64,000 bases of DNA from Hedera helix (lineage: Eukaryota; Streptophyta; Magnoliopsida; Apiales; Araliaceae), in NCBI GenBank assembly GCA_947179155.2, contig OX359284.1, positions 12,774,432-12,838,431 of the forward strand, given 5' to 3'. A program made the position numbers and the translations under genes. Positions 1 to 16,493 of the stretch are shown in pieces; position 1 is the stretch's first letter; each line of letters starts with the position of its first letter. Below the pieces are notes generated by a model. It was given only the letters and a program-made list of their open reading frames with translations, was not told the origin of the DNA and searched no databases.

Positions 1-835
1 CCAAAGTGAACTTAACTTTGATTGGTAAAAAGTGAGGTGACTTGGTTAGTCTATCCACTATTACCCATATAGCATCATGACCCTTCTGTGTGGTTGGTAG
101 GCCTACTACAAAATCCATTGTAATATGCTCCCATTCCACTCTGGAATCTCCAATGGTTGCAACAATTCGTTGGGTCTTTAATGCTCATCTTTAACTTACT
201 GACATGTCAAACACCTACTAATGAATTCAACCACCTCCCTTTTCATGTTTGGCCACCAGAATGTTGACTTATGTCTTTGTACATTTTAGTACTGTCTGGG
301 TATACTGAAAACTTAGTACTATATGTTCCTAACATGATTTCTTCCTTGAGTTCCTAAACTGAAGGAATCCAAAATCTAGATTCAAATCTAATGATTCTCT
401 CCTTATCCATCTTGTATTTGCCGTCTAAAATCTCTGTTGACTTCTTCAATTTCTTATAGTTTTCATCCTCCCCTTGGATTTCCTTAATGTTACCCAACAA
501 GGTTGAGTGATCCTCCATAACGAACAATTTTCTTATCGAGATTAAAGGAATTCTTACCTCTATGTCAAGTCCAGCGAACTTTTTAATCAACTCATCCTGA
601 GTTGTCAACACATTTAACTACTCTTGGTTCTTCCTACTCAAAGCATCTACAACTACGTTGGCTTTTCCTGGATGATATAGGATTTCATAATCATAATCCT
701 TAATAAATTCCAACCATCGTCTTTGCCTCATATTTAACTCTCGTTGTGTAAAAATATACTTTAAACTCGTATGATATGTATAAATTTCACACTTCTCCCC
801 ATAAAAGTAATGCCTCCATATCTTTAAAGCAAATA

Positions 836-1174
836 CTACTGCCCTAATTCTAGATCGTGAGTAGGATACCTTAGCTCGTAATCATTTAGCTGTCGCGAAA
901 CATAAGCTATTACTTTGTCATGTTGCATTAAAACACAACATAATTCTTTATGTGAGGCATCATTGTAAACTATAAGACCTCTACTATTATCTGGTAGAGA
1001 TAATAGTGGTTCCTCACTTAGCCTCTTCTTTAGCTCTTGAAAGCTCTTTTCATATTTGTCTGTCCAAGCATACTTTATGGTCTTCCTGGTTAAGCTGGTT
1101 AACGGGATTGCTATCTTTGAAAAATCTTTAATGAAACGTCTATAGTACTCCGCTAAACCTAAGAAACTTCTCAC
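836..1174 (-). pseudogene. RNase H domain fragment (Tekay-like pol)
   Basis: The translation holds the RT-to-RNase H transition typical of plant gypsy elements: a FLGLAEYYRRFI block at the start, then an acidic-residue block (VYNDASH) matching the first catalytic Asp of RNase H, and a later YELRYPTHDLEL segment. It continues the reverse transcriptase fragment at 1564-2010 in another frame, so at least one indel separates them. Confidence 0.8.
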
Positions 1175-1563
1175 TTTGGTTGGGGTCTTTGGTTATTCCT
1201 AGTCCATAACTACTTCTATCTTTGATGGATCCACTGAAACTCCGCTCTTGTCAATCACATGACCAATGAACTGAACTTTCTCTAGCCAGAACTCGCATTT
1301 TAAAATTTTGGCATAGAGTTGTTCCTTTTGTCAGGTTTCTAATACACTTCTCAAGTGTATAGCATCTTCTTCTAGTGTTTTCCAGTATATGAGAATATCG
1401 TTGATGAACACTACAACATACTTGTCTAAGAAAGACCTAAAAACCCTATTCATCAAGTCCATGAATGTTGCTAGTGCATTCGTTAATCCAAAGGATATCA
1501 CTAGAAACTCGTAATATCTGTAACGTGTTCTAAACGCTATCTTCGGCCCTTTCTAACCTTCAG

Positions 1564-2010
1564 TTAATGATAACCTGACCATAGATCAATCTTAGAGAAA
1601 TACTCTGCTCCTTTGAGTTGATCAAACAAGTCATCAATCCTAGGTAATAGATACTTATTCTTTATGGTCAATTTATTGAGTTCACGATAATCAACACATA
1701 ATCTTAAAGTTTCATCCTTTTTCTTGACAAACAATACTGGTGCTCCCCATGGAGAAACACTTGGTTGAATGTATTTCTTATCCAACAGTTCTTGTAACTG
1801 TACTATCAACTGCTTCAACTCCACAGGCGCCATTATATATGAAGCCTTCGAAACAGGTGCAGTTTCAGGAGCTAAATTAATAATGAACTCAATCTCCCTA
1901 TCAGGTAGAAGAGTGGGTAGATCATCGGGAAAGACATCCTGAAACTCTCTAACCACTGGTATTTGGTTTATATCTAACCCTTTCTGTTGGGTTTCTATGA
2001 TATATGCCAA
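1564..2010 (-). pseudogene. reverse transcriptase N-terminal fragment (Tekay-like pol)
   Basis: A 148-residue open stretch includes the gypsy RT entry region (a SPWGAPVLFVKKKD block, then LCVDYRELN and FSKIDLWSGYH). These are RT fingers and palm motifs, the last carrying the first catalytic Asp (KID). The downstream FMDL/IDDIL palm region lies in another frame at about 1380-1500. It is closely related to the fragment at 36351-36644. Confidence 0.88.
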
Positions 2011-2064
2011 ATAACACTAGCATACCTTTTGAAGTAATCCATTTGCTTAATTTGCAGTTAGACA

Positions 2065-2349
2065 TCAGGATTTTCTTGGTGATTGACTTCCTTGGAAGAC
2101 TACCGTTGACTTGGATGTTGTAAGAAGTTTAACGCACTTTTGTTGACAATCAATCATCGCTTGGTGATTGATCAACCAATCCATGCCTAGAATTACATCA
2201 AATTTCCCTAATTGGATTGGAATAAAATCGACTCTCAACTCATGACCCTTGATCACTATGCAACAACATTTTATTACGTTATTAACAGGAATTAGTTCTT
2301 TATTAACAATCTTTATCATTAAAGGACTTTCTAATAATTCACTAGGCAC
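2065..2349 (-). pseudogene. aspartic protease C-terminal fragment (Tekay-like)
   Basis: The open frame holds the FDVILGMDWL motif that marks the C-terminal half of plant gypsy proteases, followed by a CQQKCVKL stretch. The catalytic D-S/T-G half is missing because the element is cut at about 2348. It parallels 37197-37493, which keeps the other half. Confidence 0.82.
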
Positions 2350-2355
2350 ACTTAG

Positions 2356-5300
2356 TGTAACGACCCCGAAACCCTATCATTTGCTAATGGCGATCTAGTG
2401 CGTTAAAACATAACATTTCCCCTAAAAAATCATATTAAACAATTATAACACAATCCATAATTCTGTTTATTTAACTTACATTCATTTCCTACCTCATAAT
2501 CATAACCTTCACATTCTTTACCATAGAATTTAGATCATATATAAATAAATTATGACCTACTCTATTACATTACAAAATCATATACCTTTTGATTTATATT
2601 AACTTAGCCTGTTAATATCATCACCATGCATAACTATTCATACATCATCCTATTTATGCATTCCTGCTCCATACATGCAAGTTTATTATATATCATACTC
2701 GACTTACCATAATACATTAATCATGCCTCATTTCAAGCTTTTCTAAATAAAACTTACATGCATACATCTTATCCCTAATGGATTTACAAATCATACACTT
2801 CTTTATTAACGACAAGTTTAATATTTTAAAACTGTGACGTCAATTACTTATACCTTTATAGGTTTACATTTATCTTACTTGCTTGTACATTACACAAATA
2901 CATATAACAAATTCCTTCATGTTCTTTTATGCATTTACCATGCTTTACATTTTAGCTTTACCGGAATCTCCAGCCTTCTTGTACTAATCTGAAAATGTCA
3001 GTTAAAGCAAGAATGAGCACAAAGGCTCAACAACTCTAACAGATAACACCTTTCATGCTTACAGTTCATAACATGCGTCATGAATTCTTTACGTTACCAT
3101 GATGTACATTTCAAAAATATAAATGTCACATATTTCATTTAATAATTAAAACACATAGGTGCACGAAGTGCAGATTTCAAAACTTTTGATGTCACATAGT
3201 CTGTCAAATAGTTCATATAGAAAAATTATCACATTTCAACAAGTCTGAAAAACTTGCCTGTTAACCATCACTAAACTTAAAATTTACGCTCGTTGAACAT
3301 CTTTCATGCCCGTCTTGTCGGTTTGTCAATCCGAGCTTATCTGCCAACATCGAACCTATATATTATTATAGGATCATAATACATTTTATAACTTTTTCAA
3401 ACTTAAATCATAAATACTAGACCACTTGTCTCTATTCATTTCACATTTGATATATTATACCTTACATAGGTTAATAATACATCATAATTCATTACCAACA
3501 TTTTACACAAGCATTATCATGCTTTTACTTAGCTTTTAGGTATGTTAATTATACTGTTTCTTATTTCATTATATCTTAACATCCTTTACATTGACCATTT
3601 TTTTATCAATCTAGGGTTTACATAACATATCTTTATCATCCTGAATCAAAATATAGCTTTTTGGACACGTAAAAAAAATCTCATGAACAGTACATCTCGC
3701 CCCGACACCGACTGAATTCGCCCCCAGTGAATTCCTCTCGGCTGCACTACGTCGAGGCACAGTGTTCAATACAACACACTACGCCCCGACGCAGTTATGT
3801 TGAATCCGAAAAGTTAATTTTTGCAGCCACTTTGCTAATTTTTAACTCCTTCATCTTACATTCAATTAAGCTCAAATTTGAATCATATCTAGGTCTTACA
3901 ACATATTATTTTAAAAAAATATAACATAACTCATTCGGCTTCTTTAAATCATCGAAGCAATAGCCTGTAGGAAGGTGTTTATACACGTTTTTATACTTAG
4001 AACTCATTTTTCACTAACTTAGTGATTTTTGGCCATTTGCTTCTAAACTTTATTCCAACTATCAATATAGCTTAGATACGTCATATAACACTTGTCTAGA
4101 AATTTCAAATAACTTAACTTTGCATATGACAGGTTTTATTCGCAAAAATCCGTTTTGGGTCGAAAAGATCGATTTCGATCGCTCGAAACATATTTTCTCT
4201 CTAACTTTTGTTCGTTGACTACCAAATCAACGTAGACACGTGTAATAACATAAAACTAAGTCTTTCAACTTCATTTCACCACTAATTTTTCAAAATTATG
4301 AAAAATCACATTTAAGTTAAATTTTCATCAACTCTACGAAACTTTTCTTAAAAATTTATTTTCAATTCCTTAGACTTCATTTCTCACATACTCACTAAAT
4401 AGTTTATTATCAACCTTTGTAGTATTATACTACACATACATGAGTTATTCCAAATTTCTTTACTTCCAAATAAGTTTATATTAACATATTACCATTCTAG
4501 AAAATTTTAACTTTTAAAATCATATTTTCTATACTTTTAAGTATTTATCATGCTATATTTCATGTAATTATACTTTATATACATATGTTCAACTTTATAG
4601 CTCAAGGTTTCATCAAAATCTTTCAACTCTAGACATATATTCTTCCATAAATCATGTTATTAACCATACATACATGCTTAAACATACATAAATCTAAGTT
4701 TTAAGTTTAAAAAAAAACTTTTAAACCTTCATAGATGATCAACTTCTTCACCTAGAAAGCTTTGCCATGACGAGGTCGTCAACTTTTATTCTTGCTCCAT
4801 GGCCAAATAACACATAAAGGTTTAAAACTTGCCTCAAATCAAATCTAGGGTTTCTCGGGGGAGCGTTAAAACCCTACAAAACGGGTTATGTATACCTGAA
4901 TGTTAGTTTATAATTTTACTTCTTGATAAGTGTTTTTATAACTTCAGTAGACTATTTTCATTGATTTAATATTTAGGACAAGTGGCTAACTCAAAATCTC
5001 ATTTTAAGGCATTAAAATCCAATAGCCCTTTTAAATTTTCAACTTCGACCTCTTTTTTGGTAATAGCCATAACTTTGTCACAAGAAAATATTTTGAGGTG
5101 ATTCTTGAGTCTAAATTTATTATAATTTCATGATCTACAACTTTCTGTCAAGTTGCTAAGGCAGATTTCAAACTTAAAAATTCAGAAATTAGAAAATAAA
5201 GTCAGATTGTATACTAAACTTATATTTCTTTAATCCGATTAGTAAAACATGATACCTCAAGTATTAATTTGCTAAGATAACATGTTCTAACACTCAAGAA

Positions 5301-5474
5301 TACTTCATAACATAAAAATAACAAAATCATAAACCTACTTATGTACAATTTATGACTTTTACTCAAGAACACGAAGAACGAATCGAAGAATACGAAGAAC
5401 ATGAAGAACTAAGTTTCATGGTTCTTGGTTTAGCTTGTTAAAACATGATGAAACAAGCATGAATTTTCTAAGCA
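2356..5474. repeat. AT-rich LTR-like block, probably a Tekay-type LTR fragment
   Basis: The stretch begins TGTAACGACCCC, a typical plant gypsy LTR terminus, right where the element at 1-2348 stops. Its part at about 4880-5450 resembles the LTRs at about 32.4-32.9 kb and 48.7-49.2 kb (the GAATGTTAGTTTAT block, a TTTTTATAACTT block and the aagaacacgaagaac stretch). No coding capacity is seen. The right end is not defined, since the copia LTR starts at 5475. Confidence 0.45.
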
Positions 5475-7388
<1,914 letters not shown>

Positions 7389-7871
7389 ATCTCTCACTTG
7401 CACTAAAGTCAATCGCCCATTGGTATTTCCGTACCATTCTCTTCTAAGTGGCGTACGAATTGCTTAGTAAATGCTCTATTTAATAGATTTGTAATGTTGT
7501 ATTGAGAGTCTACTATCTCTATAGTGTTATGTCATTTTCAATGATTCTATTAATCATTCTAAGGTGTTGCAACACATGTTTGAATTTTAGATGAGACCTA
7601 AGTTCTTTGGTGAATTAAACTCCTTTAATACTAAGAACCATTCCAATTTCTGTAATGAACTGGTTGAACCAAACAATCTCTTTGTAGCTTCACTTTTAGT
7701 TATTTACTATGTCTTTATCACTAGATCAACAACTCTTTGTTTAAAACTTTTTCAACTCATTATGCCACCGTTGAAGGTAATCATATATAACCTAAAAATA
7801 GATTTGTTGTTGTCTTGATCAGTCTGAAAAACCTGAGTCTTTATAGCCCTATATTTTTAATTAGACCAACC

Positions 7872-10104
7872 TGTAGACACCCAAATTTTGCACTTCTCTA
7901 CTAACCCTGGCAAGAGGGCAAAATCGTCATTTGACTCGACATGCGAAAAGGAGGGTGGACCCCAACACGAAGCCACCCCAACGATTTACGGTCAAAGCCG
8001 CCACAACGGACAACGAACATCCGGTCACTTGAGGCAAGGCAAACAGTTGATCCAGAAAAACCTGAGTTGATCACAAAAGACGACTAATGGCCACTACGCT
8101 TACGATGTTCGGGGGTCTCGCTCCCCGGTGAGTGAGCGGTAGCCCAGCTCGTCGGTGAGCTGGCGGGGGTGGAAGGGGGCAGCGCCCCCTGGAAGCCAAG
8201 CACAAAGAGCAGTTTATACATCAGGTAGTATCCTTCTAAAATAATACCGCAGAAATTGGCGAATTAAGACCGCGTGGCACGTAAATCGAGAAAAATAAAC
8301 CGGACAGCCGCGGATGCACCTGCGGCCACCAACAAACGGGACAGTGCGCGGCTCGAGGAGACAGCCCGGCAACCGAGGAATCGGCGCAGGCGGCTTGCAG
8401 CCCAGCCGCAGATGCACCTGCGGCTGCCTGCAGATGCACTATAGAGCGGCCATTTCCACCCGAGAAGAGAAAAAAGAAGAAAAATATAGATATTTTAGAG
8501 AGAGAGAGAGCTCGCGGGAGGAGAGAGAATAGGCTTGTTCTTGGTTAGATTTGGGTGAAAAATTCATCCTTTCTTGCTAGTTAGTCGAGTGTTCTTGTGG
8601 TGTTATCCGATTTGTGAAATAAGAAGCTTTGATCGGCATTTTGCAAGGTGAAAAGGGTTTTCTTTTGATATTTTCTTGTTTGTATTAATGTGATAATGTT
8701 GTGTTTTGGGTTTGTGTAGCATAGTATGTTGTTGTATTGATGATGATCCGTGGGTTAGGGGTCGTTAGCGAGGGTTCCATTGGAACGTAACTTCCTCCTA
8801 ATGCCCCGATGACATCCGTACGGTGATATATCATTCGTCGAGTTCATAGATAGTTGTAGTATTGGCATTGAGATTTGTGATGCATATGATACCGTAATGA
8901 GTTAGTATTGTTAGATTTGTCGTAGTGTTGGTTGTGCAACGATTTGGGTGAATATGAGCCTAGGGAGGAGATCCTCGTGGTCAAATCCCGATGATGGACA
9001 ATTTTTGGTGTATGTAATCATTAGATAGGATTCACGGTTGTATATGTGTAATATCGGGCCTTAAAACGATACCAAATCGAGGTCGGGTTAAGGCCCCGTA
9101 ATAATAATGATATGTGATTGTGGGTGTTTGGGGTTGTCTGGATGGCTTACATGCCCGTAGATAGCCCCGACACGTTTTGGGATGCTTGTTTTAATTTACG
9201 ACACAAAAAATACGGTTTCAAAAATAAGGTAAACAGTAAAGATTTTCTAAAAGTGATCAAATTAGGATATTAGATTCACGAGGTTTAAAAGTTAAGAGTT
9301 TGGGCGAACTTTGATCATTGTTTGACGAATAGGCTCCATTGGACTTTGAAATGTCATAAAAGATGTTTTCGGAAAAAAATAAATAAACGTTTTTTATTAA
9401 ACTTTGTGCATAGGGTTAAAGAGTTCTAGAAGTTGCCTTCATTTTATTTATATTTACTGTTAGAAGGCAATGTATAGTCTCGATTCCTATTTGACAAAAG
9501 TTTAAAAACTATTGTTTTCTAAAAATGACAACTAATAAAAAACCTCATCGTTTTCGAAATTAAAATCAATCTTTCTTATAAAAAGCGAAGCCTCATCATT
9601 TGGGTCAAAAGACGTCTAAACACTTTCTCGACAAAACACATTTTGTCATATAAAATCAAAGCAACTTTTATGCAAAATTCACCACCACCATCACCTAGGC
9701 ACGCACGCACACACACGCAACTCCCGCATTTTTAGAAATTTAAAAGGATAGGAAAACATCGAGATAGCGGTAACCGTGTTTTCACGGAAGTCGGGGGGTG
9801 CCTAACACCTTCCCCTCGCTTAAGCAAGCCCCGAACTCTATGAATCTCGGTTTGCGGACCAATTAATTCGGAGTCACATATGAGCCAGCAATTACGAAAA
9901 CAAAAATTCGGATGAGTTGGTACATCCATTTTAAATATACCAACTGGCGACTCTGGTCAATTGGCTCATAAAAAAATTCGACATTTCAAAACTCCGTCGA
10001 CACTAAGCCGACCCTTTTCAAAAGTCACATCTTAATCTAAAAGCTAAAATTGGAAAGGGCTTTAATTATTAAAAAACGAAACGACGAAAATCCCGGCGTC
10101 GACA
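7872..10104 (-). mobile_element. solo LTR (TGTAGACACC...GTCGACA) with CAACC target duplication
   Basis: The block starts TGTAGACACCC and ends GGCGTCGACA, and is flanked on both sides by CAACC (7867-7871 and 10105-10109). The minus strand shows phrases common in plant gypsy LTRs, such as GGGAAGGTGTTAGGCACC and a GAGTCGCCAGTTGG block, suggesting minus orientation. No coding region is seen. At 2233 bp it is either a solo LTR or a non-coding element. It interrupts the copia pol. Confidence 0.85.
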
Positions 10105-11460
10105 CAACCATTAAAAACTCTTTTCTAGTATTCTTCTCCAAGATTGAAATGATATCTAATTATCATACATAAGCAACATCAGGTCTTGTACATATCATCA
10201 AATCAATATACGTTTCTTGGGTCAAGTCGAGCATCATTTACGATCTATCTCTATAGATATGTATCCCCGATATTAGGATGTTTCTCCCAACTCTTTGATG
10301 GAGAAGTGTTCAGACAACTACATTTTTTCACTCAATTGTAGCATCGGTATGTCATTCCTTATCTGTAGTATATTAATATATAGTACTAGGAATGTCACAG
10401 TGCTCCCACTAACCCTTTTGTACACACTTGGTTCATCCTTGTTTTTGATAAAATCAAACTCATTTGATAGTCTCATTAAAACGAATGTTCCATATTTGAG
10501 AAGCTTACTTCAATCTATAATTTGATCGTTGTAGCTTACCTACTTGATTTATTCCATCTCCATGGAGACAAATCCCCTTGGTTATATCATATATACATCC
10601 CTTTTTTATAGTAAGCTGCAACAGTAAGTAGAATCTGAATTGATATATGCATTTTTACTAGTAAAAAGTTTCATCATAGTCAACTTCTTGACCTTGTATA
10701 AATCCTTTTTTTCACTAGTTAGGTCTTATAAGTCACCACCTTGTCATATGCTTTAGTTTTTCTAAGGACTCATTTCGAATTTCATGGTCAACGACCATTT
10801 CTCTTTAGTCTCTACTACTTATACCTCATCGTATGTAACTAAATCATCATTCACTATGATGTGTACCTCATCATCATAACCTATGATGAATCGATACCTC
10901 TTAGGTATCTTCAATACTAAACCAGATTTACGACTTGATTGTGGTACAATAGGTTTATCTACTTGTACAGATTCTTTCATTTGATCTGTAGTGTTTTATG
11001 GTTCTTGAACTTCTTCAAGATCTATCTTACTCCCACTGACCCCTTCAAGGATAAACTCTTTTTTCCTATAAGGCATCGTGTTACGTTAAACACCTTTTAA
11101 TTAGTCGGATTATAGAAGTAATACCCTAAACTTTGTTTAGGATATCCCACAAATTTTCACTTGTTAGATTTTGTCTCAAGCTTATCCTTTTCAAACCATT
11201 TGACATAAGTTGAACAATTCAAATATTAACATACTTAAGACTTGGTTTTCTCCCTATCCATAACTCATATGGAGTCTTAAGGATAGAATTTGAAGGTACC
11301 TTATTTAGTAGATATGCAGCCGATTCTAGGGCATAACCCTAGAAGGATACTGGAAGATTGATAAAACTTATCATGGATCATCATCATGTCCATTGTGAGA
11401 TAATACCATTTCGCTTTGAGATGATTTAGAAACTTACTGCTTAAGTATTCCCTTCTCGAT

Positions 11461-11667
11461 CTAATCAAAGAACTTTAATACTTTTAACCGTTTGTTTCTA
11501 TACTTCACTTCTAAATTTTTGAACATTTCATACGATTTAGATTTGAATTTCATTAAATATATATATCGACATCTAAAATCATCAGTGAAAGTAATGAATG
11601 AATATCCTCTTCTTGCATTTTTTTTGTTATAGGTTCTACACACAACTATGTGTACCATCTCTAACAA
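11461..11667 (-). pseudogene. copia integrase fragment
   Basis: The 68-residue frame holds the copia integrase core block (GYSFITFTDDF, then a YLMKFKSKS-type segment), which contains the D of the DDE triad. The remaining parts of the domain are out of frame. Confidence 0.8.
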
Positions 11668-12220
11668 CTCTGCAACACTCTCTCCATACCACTAAATGGA
11701 GATTTAGTCATATCGTCCATGATACAAGATTCATAAGCTGTATTTAATTCATAATTAAAAGGCTCTAAAAGCCTATCTTTATACAACTTGTTTAGTCTTG
11801 TTTCATTAACATAACCGAGTTAACAGTGTTGTATGAAAGGATGATTCATATCATCTCTTTGCCTTTAGTTTGTTTAATTTGAAATATTTTTCATGTAAGT
11901 CAAGTATACAATGTCAATCAAGTAATCAACATGGTAACAACTTACTAACTCAATAGACTTGTCTGTAGGCAATGCTAAACTGTAAGTTCATATGGTTAAT
12001 GCAGCAATCTTTTGCTCAATTCCCCACCCATAGGATTACTTATCTTTAGTTTAGACTTCTACTTATGTCTAGTCTCTGCAACGGCTTGCATATGTACCAG
12101 CCGGTATCTAATACCCAAGTAGAACTTGACTTATAGAAAGTTCTATTTCATTATGAACAAATCTATATCTGCAGTAGAAGCTTCTCCAAGCTTCTTCTGC
12201 TTAGGTACGATAACTCTCTT

Positions 12221-12262
12221 GCAGTTATTCTTCCAGTGTCCCAGCTTATTGCAATGAAAGCA
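12221..12262 (-). pseudogene. copia gag zinc knuckle
   Basis: The minus-strand translation reads CFHCNKLGHWKNNC, a CX2CX4HX4C zinc knuckle that binds retroelement RNA in the nucleocapsid. The flanking gag is in broken frames, so this is a relic. Confidence 0.85.
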
Positions 12263-14366
12263 AACTCCTTTGCCCTCGGGATCACTTTCATTTATGTCCT
12301 TTAATTAGTGTCTTTCATTTGCCTTCTATCTTCTTTGACTCCTTAAAAACACATTTGGCCATCTTCTTCTACTTAGAAGATTCATCTACGAGTAAGAATT
12401 GGTTTTCTTGGAAGGAAAGTGACTCTCAACGGTCTTCAACATATTAACCAAATCAGTTAAACATACGTCTAGCTTATTAATGTTGAAGCTTACAACTAAT
12501 TATGAATAGGAGTCAGTGAGTGACTGCAAGATCAAATCTTGACTCAACTTTTCATCATTGACAAAATCCAGTTGTCCCAATTGATCATCTTTGGGACATG
12601 TGTCTGTATTGTAGTGTCATTGGTTACTAAAGATCAGAAGAGCTTCTTAGATATCTTATATCTTGTAGACCTACTTTGTCATACAATTACTGAATATGTA
12701 ACAATATAGTAGGTACATCCATTTTCTCGTGTTGACATTATTACTAGATTACTAATGGATGCGAGCATGATGCATTGAGTCATAGTTGCATCATCTTGCC
12801 ACTTTTTAAAGTAGAAATCTCTTCTTTAGAGGCGTAGTCTGCAATGTTTGCATGGATAAGCAAATTAAGGACATTTACTAGCTTTTTAATACTAAGAACT
12901 ATTCTCAAATTTGCTTAATCAATTCAAACAATTCGGTTCGATTAATTGTTAGAATCCAATATGCTATGTAATGTTAGTGAATTAAACATAGCAATATTCT
13001 TTAAGTGAATTAATAATAACATTAACATGCATTCATTTTATTAATCACCAAGTTAATTAGGTCTTTATTTAAAATGGTATCTCCCATTATTTTCTTCAAA
13101 CTATATTACCCTTCTTATATAGTTCGACAAATCTTGTAATATCCCAGATATTTACAAGAATTGTAAATAAGATTTGAAATAATTAATTAAAGGTTATAGT
13201 TTAAAACCTAGAGTTGTCAAAGTGAGATGTGTAGAAAATAAGTAAACATTTTTCTTTTAACATAATTTATTTGTTAGAAATTAAATGTGAGAATGTTTTA
13301 ATGATGCATGTAGAGAATTTATTAAGGAAATAAATTCATTTGAGAAGTAAATGTGGATATATATATATATACCTAAAGCGTGCTTGTTAGGCAAATAAGA
13401 GAATGAGTAAGTTAAAACTCAATTAAACTAATAAATTAATTAGTTTAAATATGAAGTCATGAAATATAATTAATTAGGTTAATTATATTAGTATGAGTTA
13501 AAATTGTGAAAATTTTAGGATGATTGTCTTGGATGGAAATAATAAGAAGTTAATTAATTAAGTAATTAACTTAATTATTAAGTTGTTATATAGACTCCAT
13601 TAATGGATTTAAAACAAGCCCAATATAGAAATATTTGCTTGAAGGTGGGTAATTAAATAATAAGCCCAAATATTATGTTGATTAATAGTACAAGAGGTAA
13701 TTAATATAAGTTCAATTAATTAATGTTGGCAAGTATTGTATATAATGGGGTGATAGTCCAATTAAATAAATTACCTAGCCCAAGTTATGAAAGATGTGTG
13801 AGTTGTGTTGGGTAGCCCAAGTAATTAAATAAGAGAGCCCAATGCAAAGTAATCTATGTAGCCCAAACAATTAAAAGTCAAATGATGGTCAATGTGTTGG
13901 GAGAATAATTTCAAGTATTGTTAAGTGTAGAGAATTAACTAATATAGGGTTAATTGAATAACCCTACTTAGTAGACAAGAGAGAGCATTAACCAAACATT
14001 GGTTAATTGTTAGGTGAATGAATGTGATAATGAGAATTAATTATAGATGAGTTAATTGAGTAACCCTAGATGGTAAATAAATTAAAGCTTTGACTATGCA
14101 TGAGTTAGTTGCTAGCAAAATGTGTAGATACATAATTATATATATATATATATGATGGATGAGAATTAATTAAGGTGATGTTAGTAGTTTCACCTTGGGT
14201 TAGTCGTTAGAAGAGAGTAACCTTACATAGGTTAATTGGTGGAAGAATATTATAGATACAATTATGTATGTATATAATTTATCAAGATAGAATTGGTAGG
14301 TAACCATGGGTTGCATGTTGTAGAGAATTAATCATACCTTGGTTAATGGTTAGTTAAAATTATACG

Positions 14367-14368
<2 letters not shown>

Positions 14369-14445
<77 letters not shown>
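14369..14445. repeat. (TA)n microsatellite
   Basis: About 77 bp of uninterrupted TA dinucleotides inside the 5.2-kb insertion. Confidence 0.97.
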
Positions 14446-14448
<3 letters not shown>

Positions 14449-16493
14449 AAAAATGGTGGAGTGTTGACTAAATATGGAGTCCCACTTGGGGATTGAGTGA
14501 AGATGTATGTTGCTTGTATTCAAAATTTAATTGGCCATTCACTTTGTCAATTCAAGCTAGGATGTGATTTAAATAAAAGGTTATTGGTGAATATGTAGAG
14601 ATATACATGTTGTAAGTATATAGATTGGTAGAGAGTTAACCATTGTTAGTTAAATGAATTAACCAATGGGTGGTTCACCAACCCTAGTCAATGAAGATGG
14701 TCAATTCCTTAAATTTATGAATTTGAGTTTGTAGAGAACTAGCCATTGTTGGGTTAGTTGTTAACCCTAAGTGGTAATAAAAAAATAAAATATTAACCAA
14801 TGCTAGAGTTAAGTGTTAGTAAATATATAAATATATTGAATATATATGTAGAGAGTTAACTACATGAGAGTTAGTGAATAGACCATAAGTGATATTGAAT
14901 GTGTGAATTAACCCTCTTTGGGTTAAGTTATGTAGAATGTGTAGACATATAAAATATGTATACATATTTGGTGAGAGTTAACCAAACATTGGTTAATTGG
15001 TGGAGGATGAGAATCTTTAACTAAAGTTGGATTTGGTAGATCAACCCTAGGTCACTTGATGTGTTAGTAAGTTAACCACATTGTGGTTAATTGTTGGAAG
15101 ATGTGTGTATGACCAATTGATGAGCTGGACCATGGTTGATAGTTAGGTCAACATAGGTTACAAGAGTAAGAGCTTTAACCATACATTAGTTAAGTGTTGG
15201 AGAATGGTTGCTTCAAATTTACTCCACCAAGTTGTTTCACTCAACTTCCATAAATCAATACAAGCAAATGTCATTCATTTAATAATTAAACTTGATTTGA
15301 TCTTTTGCAAGTATTGGTGATATTATAGAAATACATATTGTATATGTATAGATTTTTGGATGATAGAATGTGTTTATAAATAGAACTCATTAGATCTTTT
15401 GTAAGAGTTTGGTCATTTGCTAGCTTCTAAGTATAGAAATATAAAGAGAGATAAGAAAGAGCTCCTAAGAGAGAAAAGAGAGGAAACTCTTGTGAGTTAA
15501 GATTTTACCAAGGAAGATTGCTAGTGAATAATCAAGGTGGAGTCCCTAGTGAAGTTCATGGCCAAGAGAAGAAGAGCATCCATGTCCAAGAGGTTCAAAA
15601 GTGTTCTATCTCTTCCTTAGTGCATTTTTATAGTCTATATATGTTTTAATCGGTCAAAAAGTATTTTTAACCGATCAAAAGTTATTTTGATGTTCTAGAA
15701 GTCTAAAACTATGATATATAGGTAGATTCAAGGTTTGGTATATTTATTTCATGAATTTGTTTAGGTGGTTTGCAAATAAATAGAACGAAATTTCATATTG
15801 TGTTACCGGTAAAACCCTAGATGGTTCAATCTTAAATTTCTTATCAAAATATTTTCGAAAATATGATCAAATCATGAAATATTGTAAAACAAGAAGTTAG
15901 GAAGACATCAACACTGAGTTTGTGTCATTTGGATGTGTAGATTTCATTTTATTCAAGTTTGAACCAATCGAACCAAGGATTTATGAAACTAGTTTTTCAT
16001 TATGTCCTTGTGAGCGATTTTACGGATACTTCAGTTTTAAATTTAGATTGGGGATCTAAAGAGAAGTTGTAGATCATGAAATTCTAATGAATTTAGACTC
16101 AAGAATCACCTCAAAATATTTCCGTATAACAAAGTTATGACTAAACTACTGAAAAAGATTCTGGCAGCCAAAGTAACTGACATCTAGACGCCCAAGTCTA
16201 CGCCTGGTCACTTTTTGATTCTGTCCATGAGCGTAGATACGCCCCAGAAATGCCTTGGGACGGCGTCTTAACGCCCATGCTTATAGAAAAATTTGATTTT
16301 TAGTCCAGACTTATTCGGAACTGAAAGTTTCGCTTGTCGAGCATTATAAAACTTAACAAAAGATAATTTTACTATTGAAATAAAGATAAGCTATTGTAAG
16401 AGAGTCTTTTAGTGACTAAATGATAGCTAAATGTTTAAGTTAAAGATTAAGGTTAACACAATTAAATAGTTAACTATTGGTATTGATTGAAGA

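Larger units (their letters stand above)
1..2348 (-). mobile_element. Ty3/gypsy Tekay/Del-like retrotransposon, 5'-truncated and decayed
   Basis: Minus-strand order from right to left is protease, reverse transcriptase, RNase H, linker and integrase, the usual Ty3/gypsy order. The window opens inside the integrase core, where the translated minus strand carries the same TKGHD-type segment as the second copy near 34.9 kb. The coding line is broken into several frames by stops and indels, so it cannot make a polyprotein. Gag and the 5' LTR are absent: similarity stops at about 2348, inside the protease, where an LTR-like sequence begins. The close relative at 34.0-39.5 kb supports the assignment. 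Confidence 0.9.
7389..13129 (-). mobile_element. Ty1/copia internal region, decayed
   Basis: The minus strand carries copia parts in order: leader and gag start near 12.9 kb, a gag zinc knuckle near 12.24 kb, integrase near 11.5 kb, reverse transcriptase remnants at about 10.1-11.0 kb, and the polypurine tract at 7389. Frames are heavily broken; the longest open piece is 68 residues. It is interrupted by the solo LTR at 7872-10104. Confidence 0.75.

Noticed and set aside
8214..8532. Open frames in the GC-rich part of the solo LTR at 7872-10104
   Set aside because: Overlapping frames on both strands with biased composition; no motif recognised.
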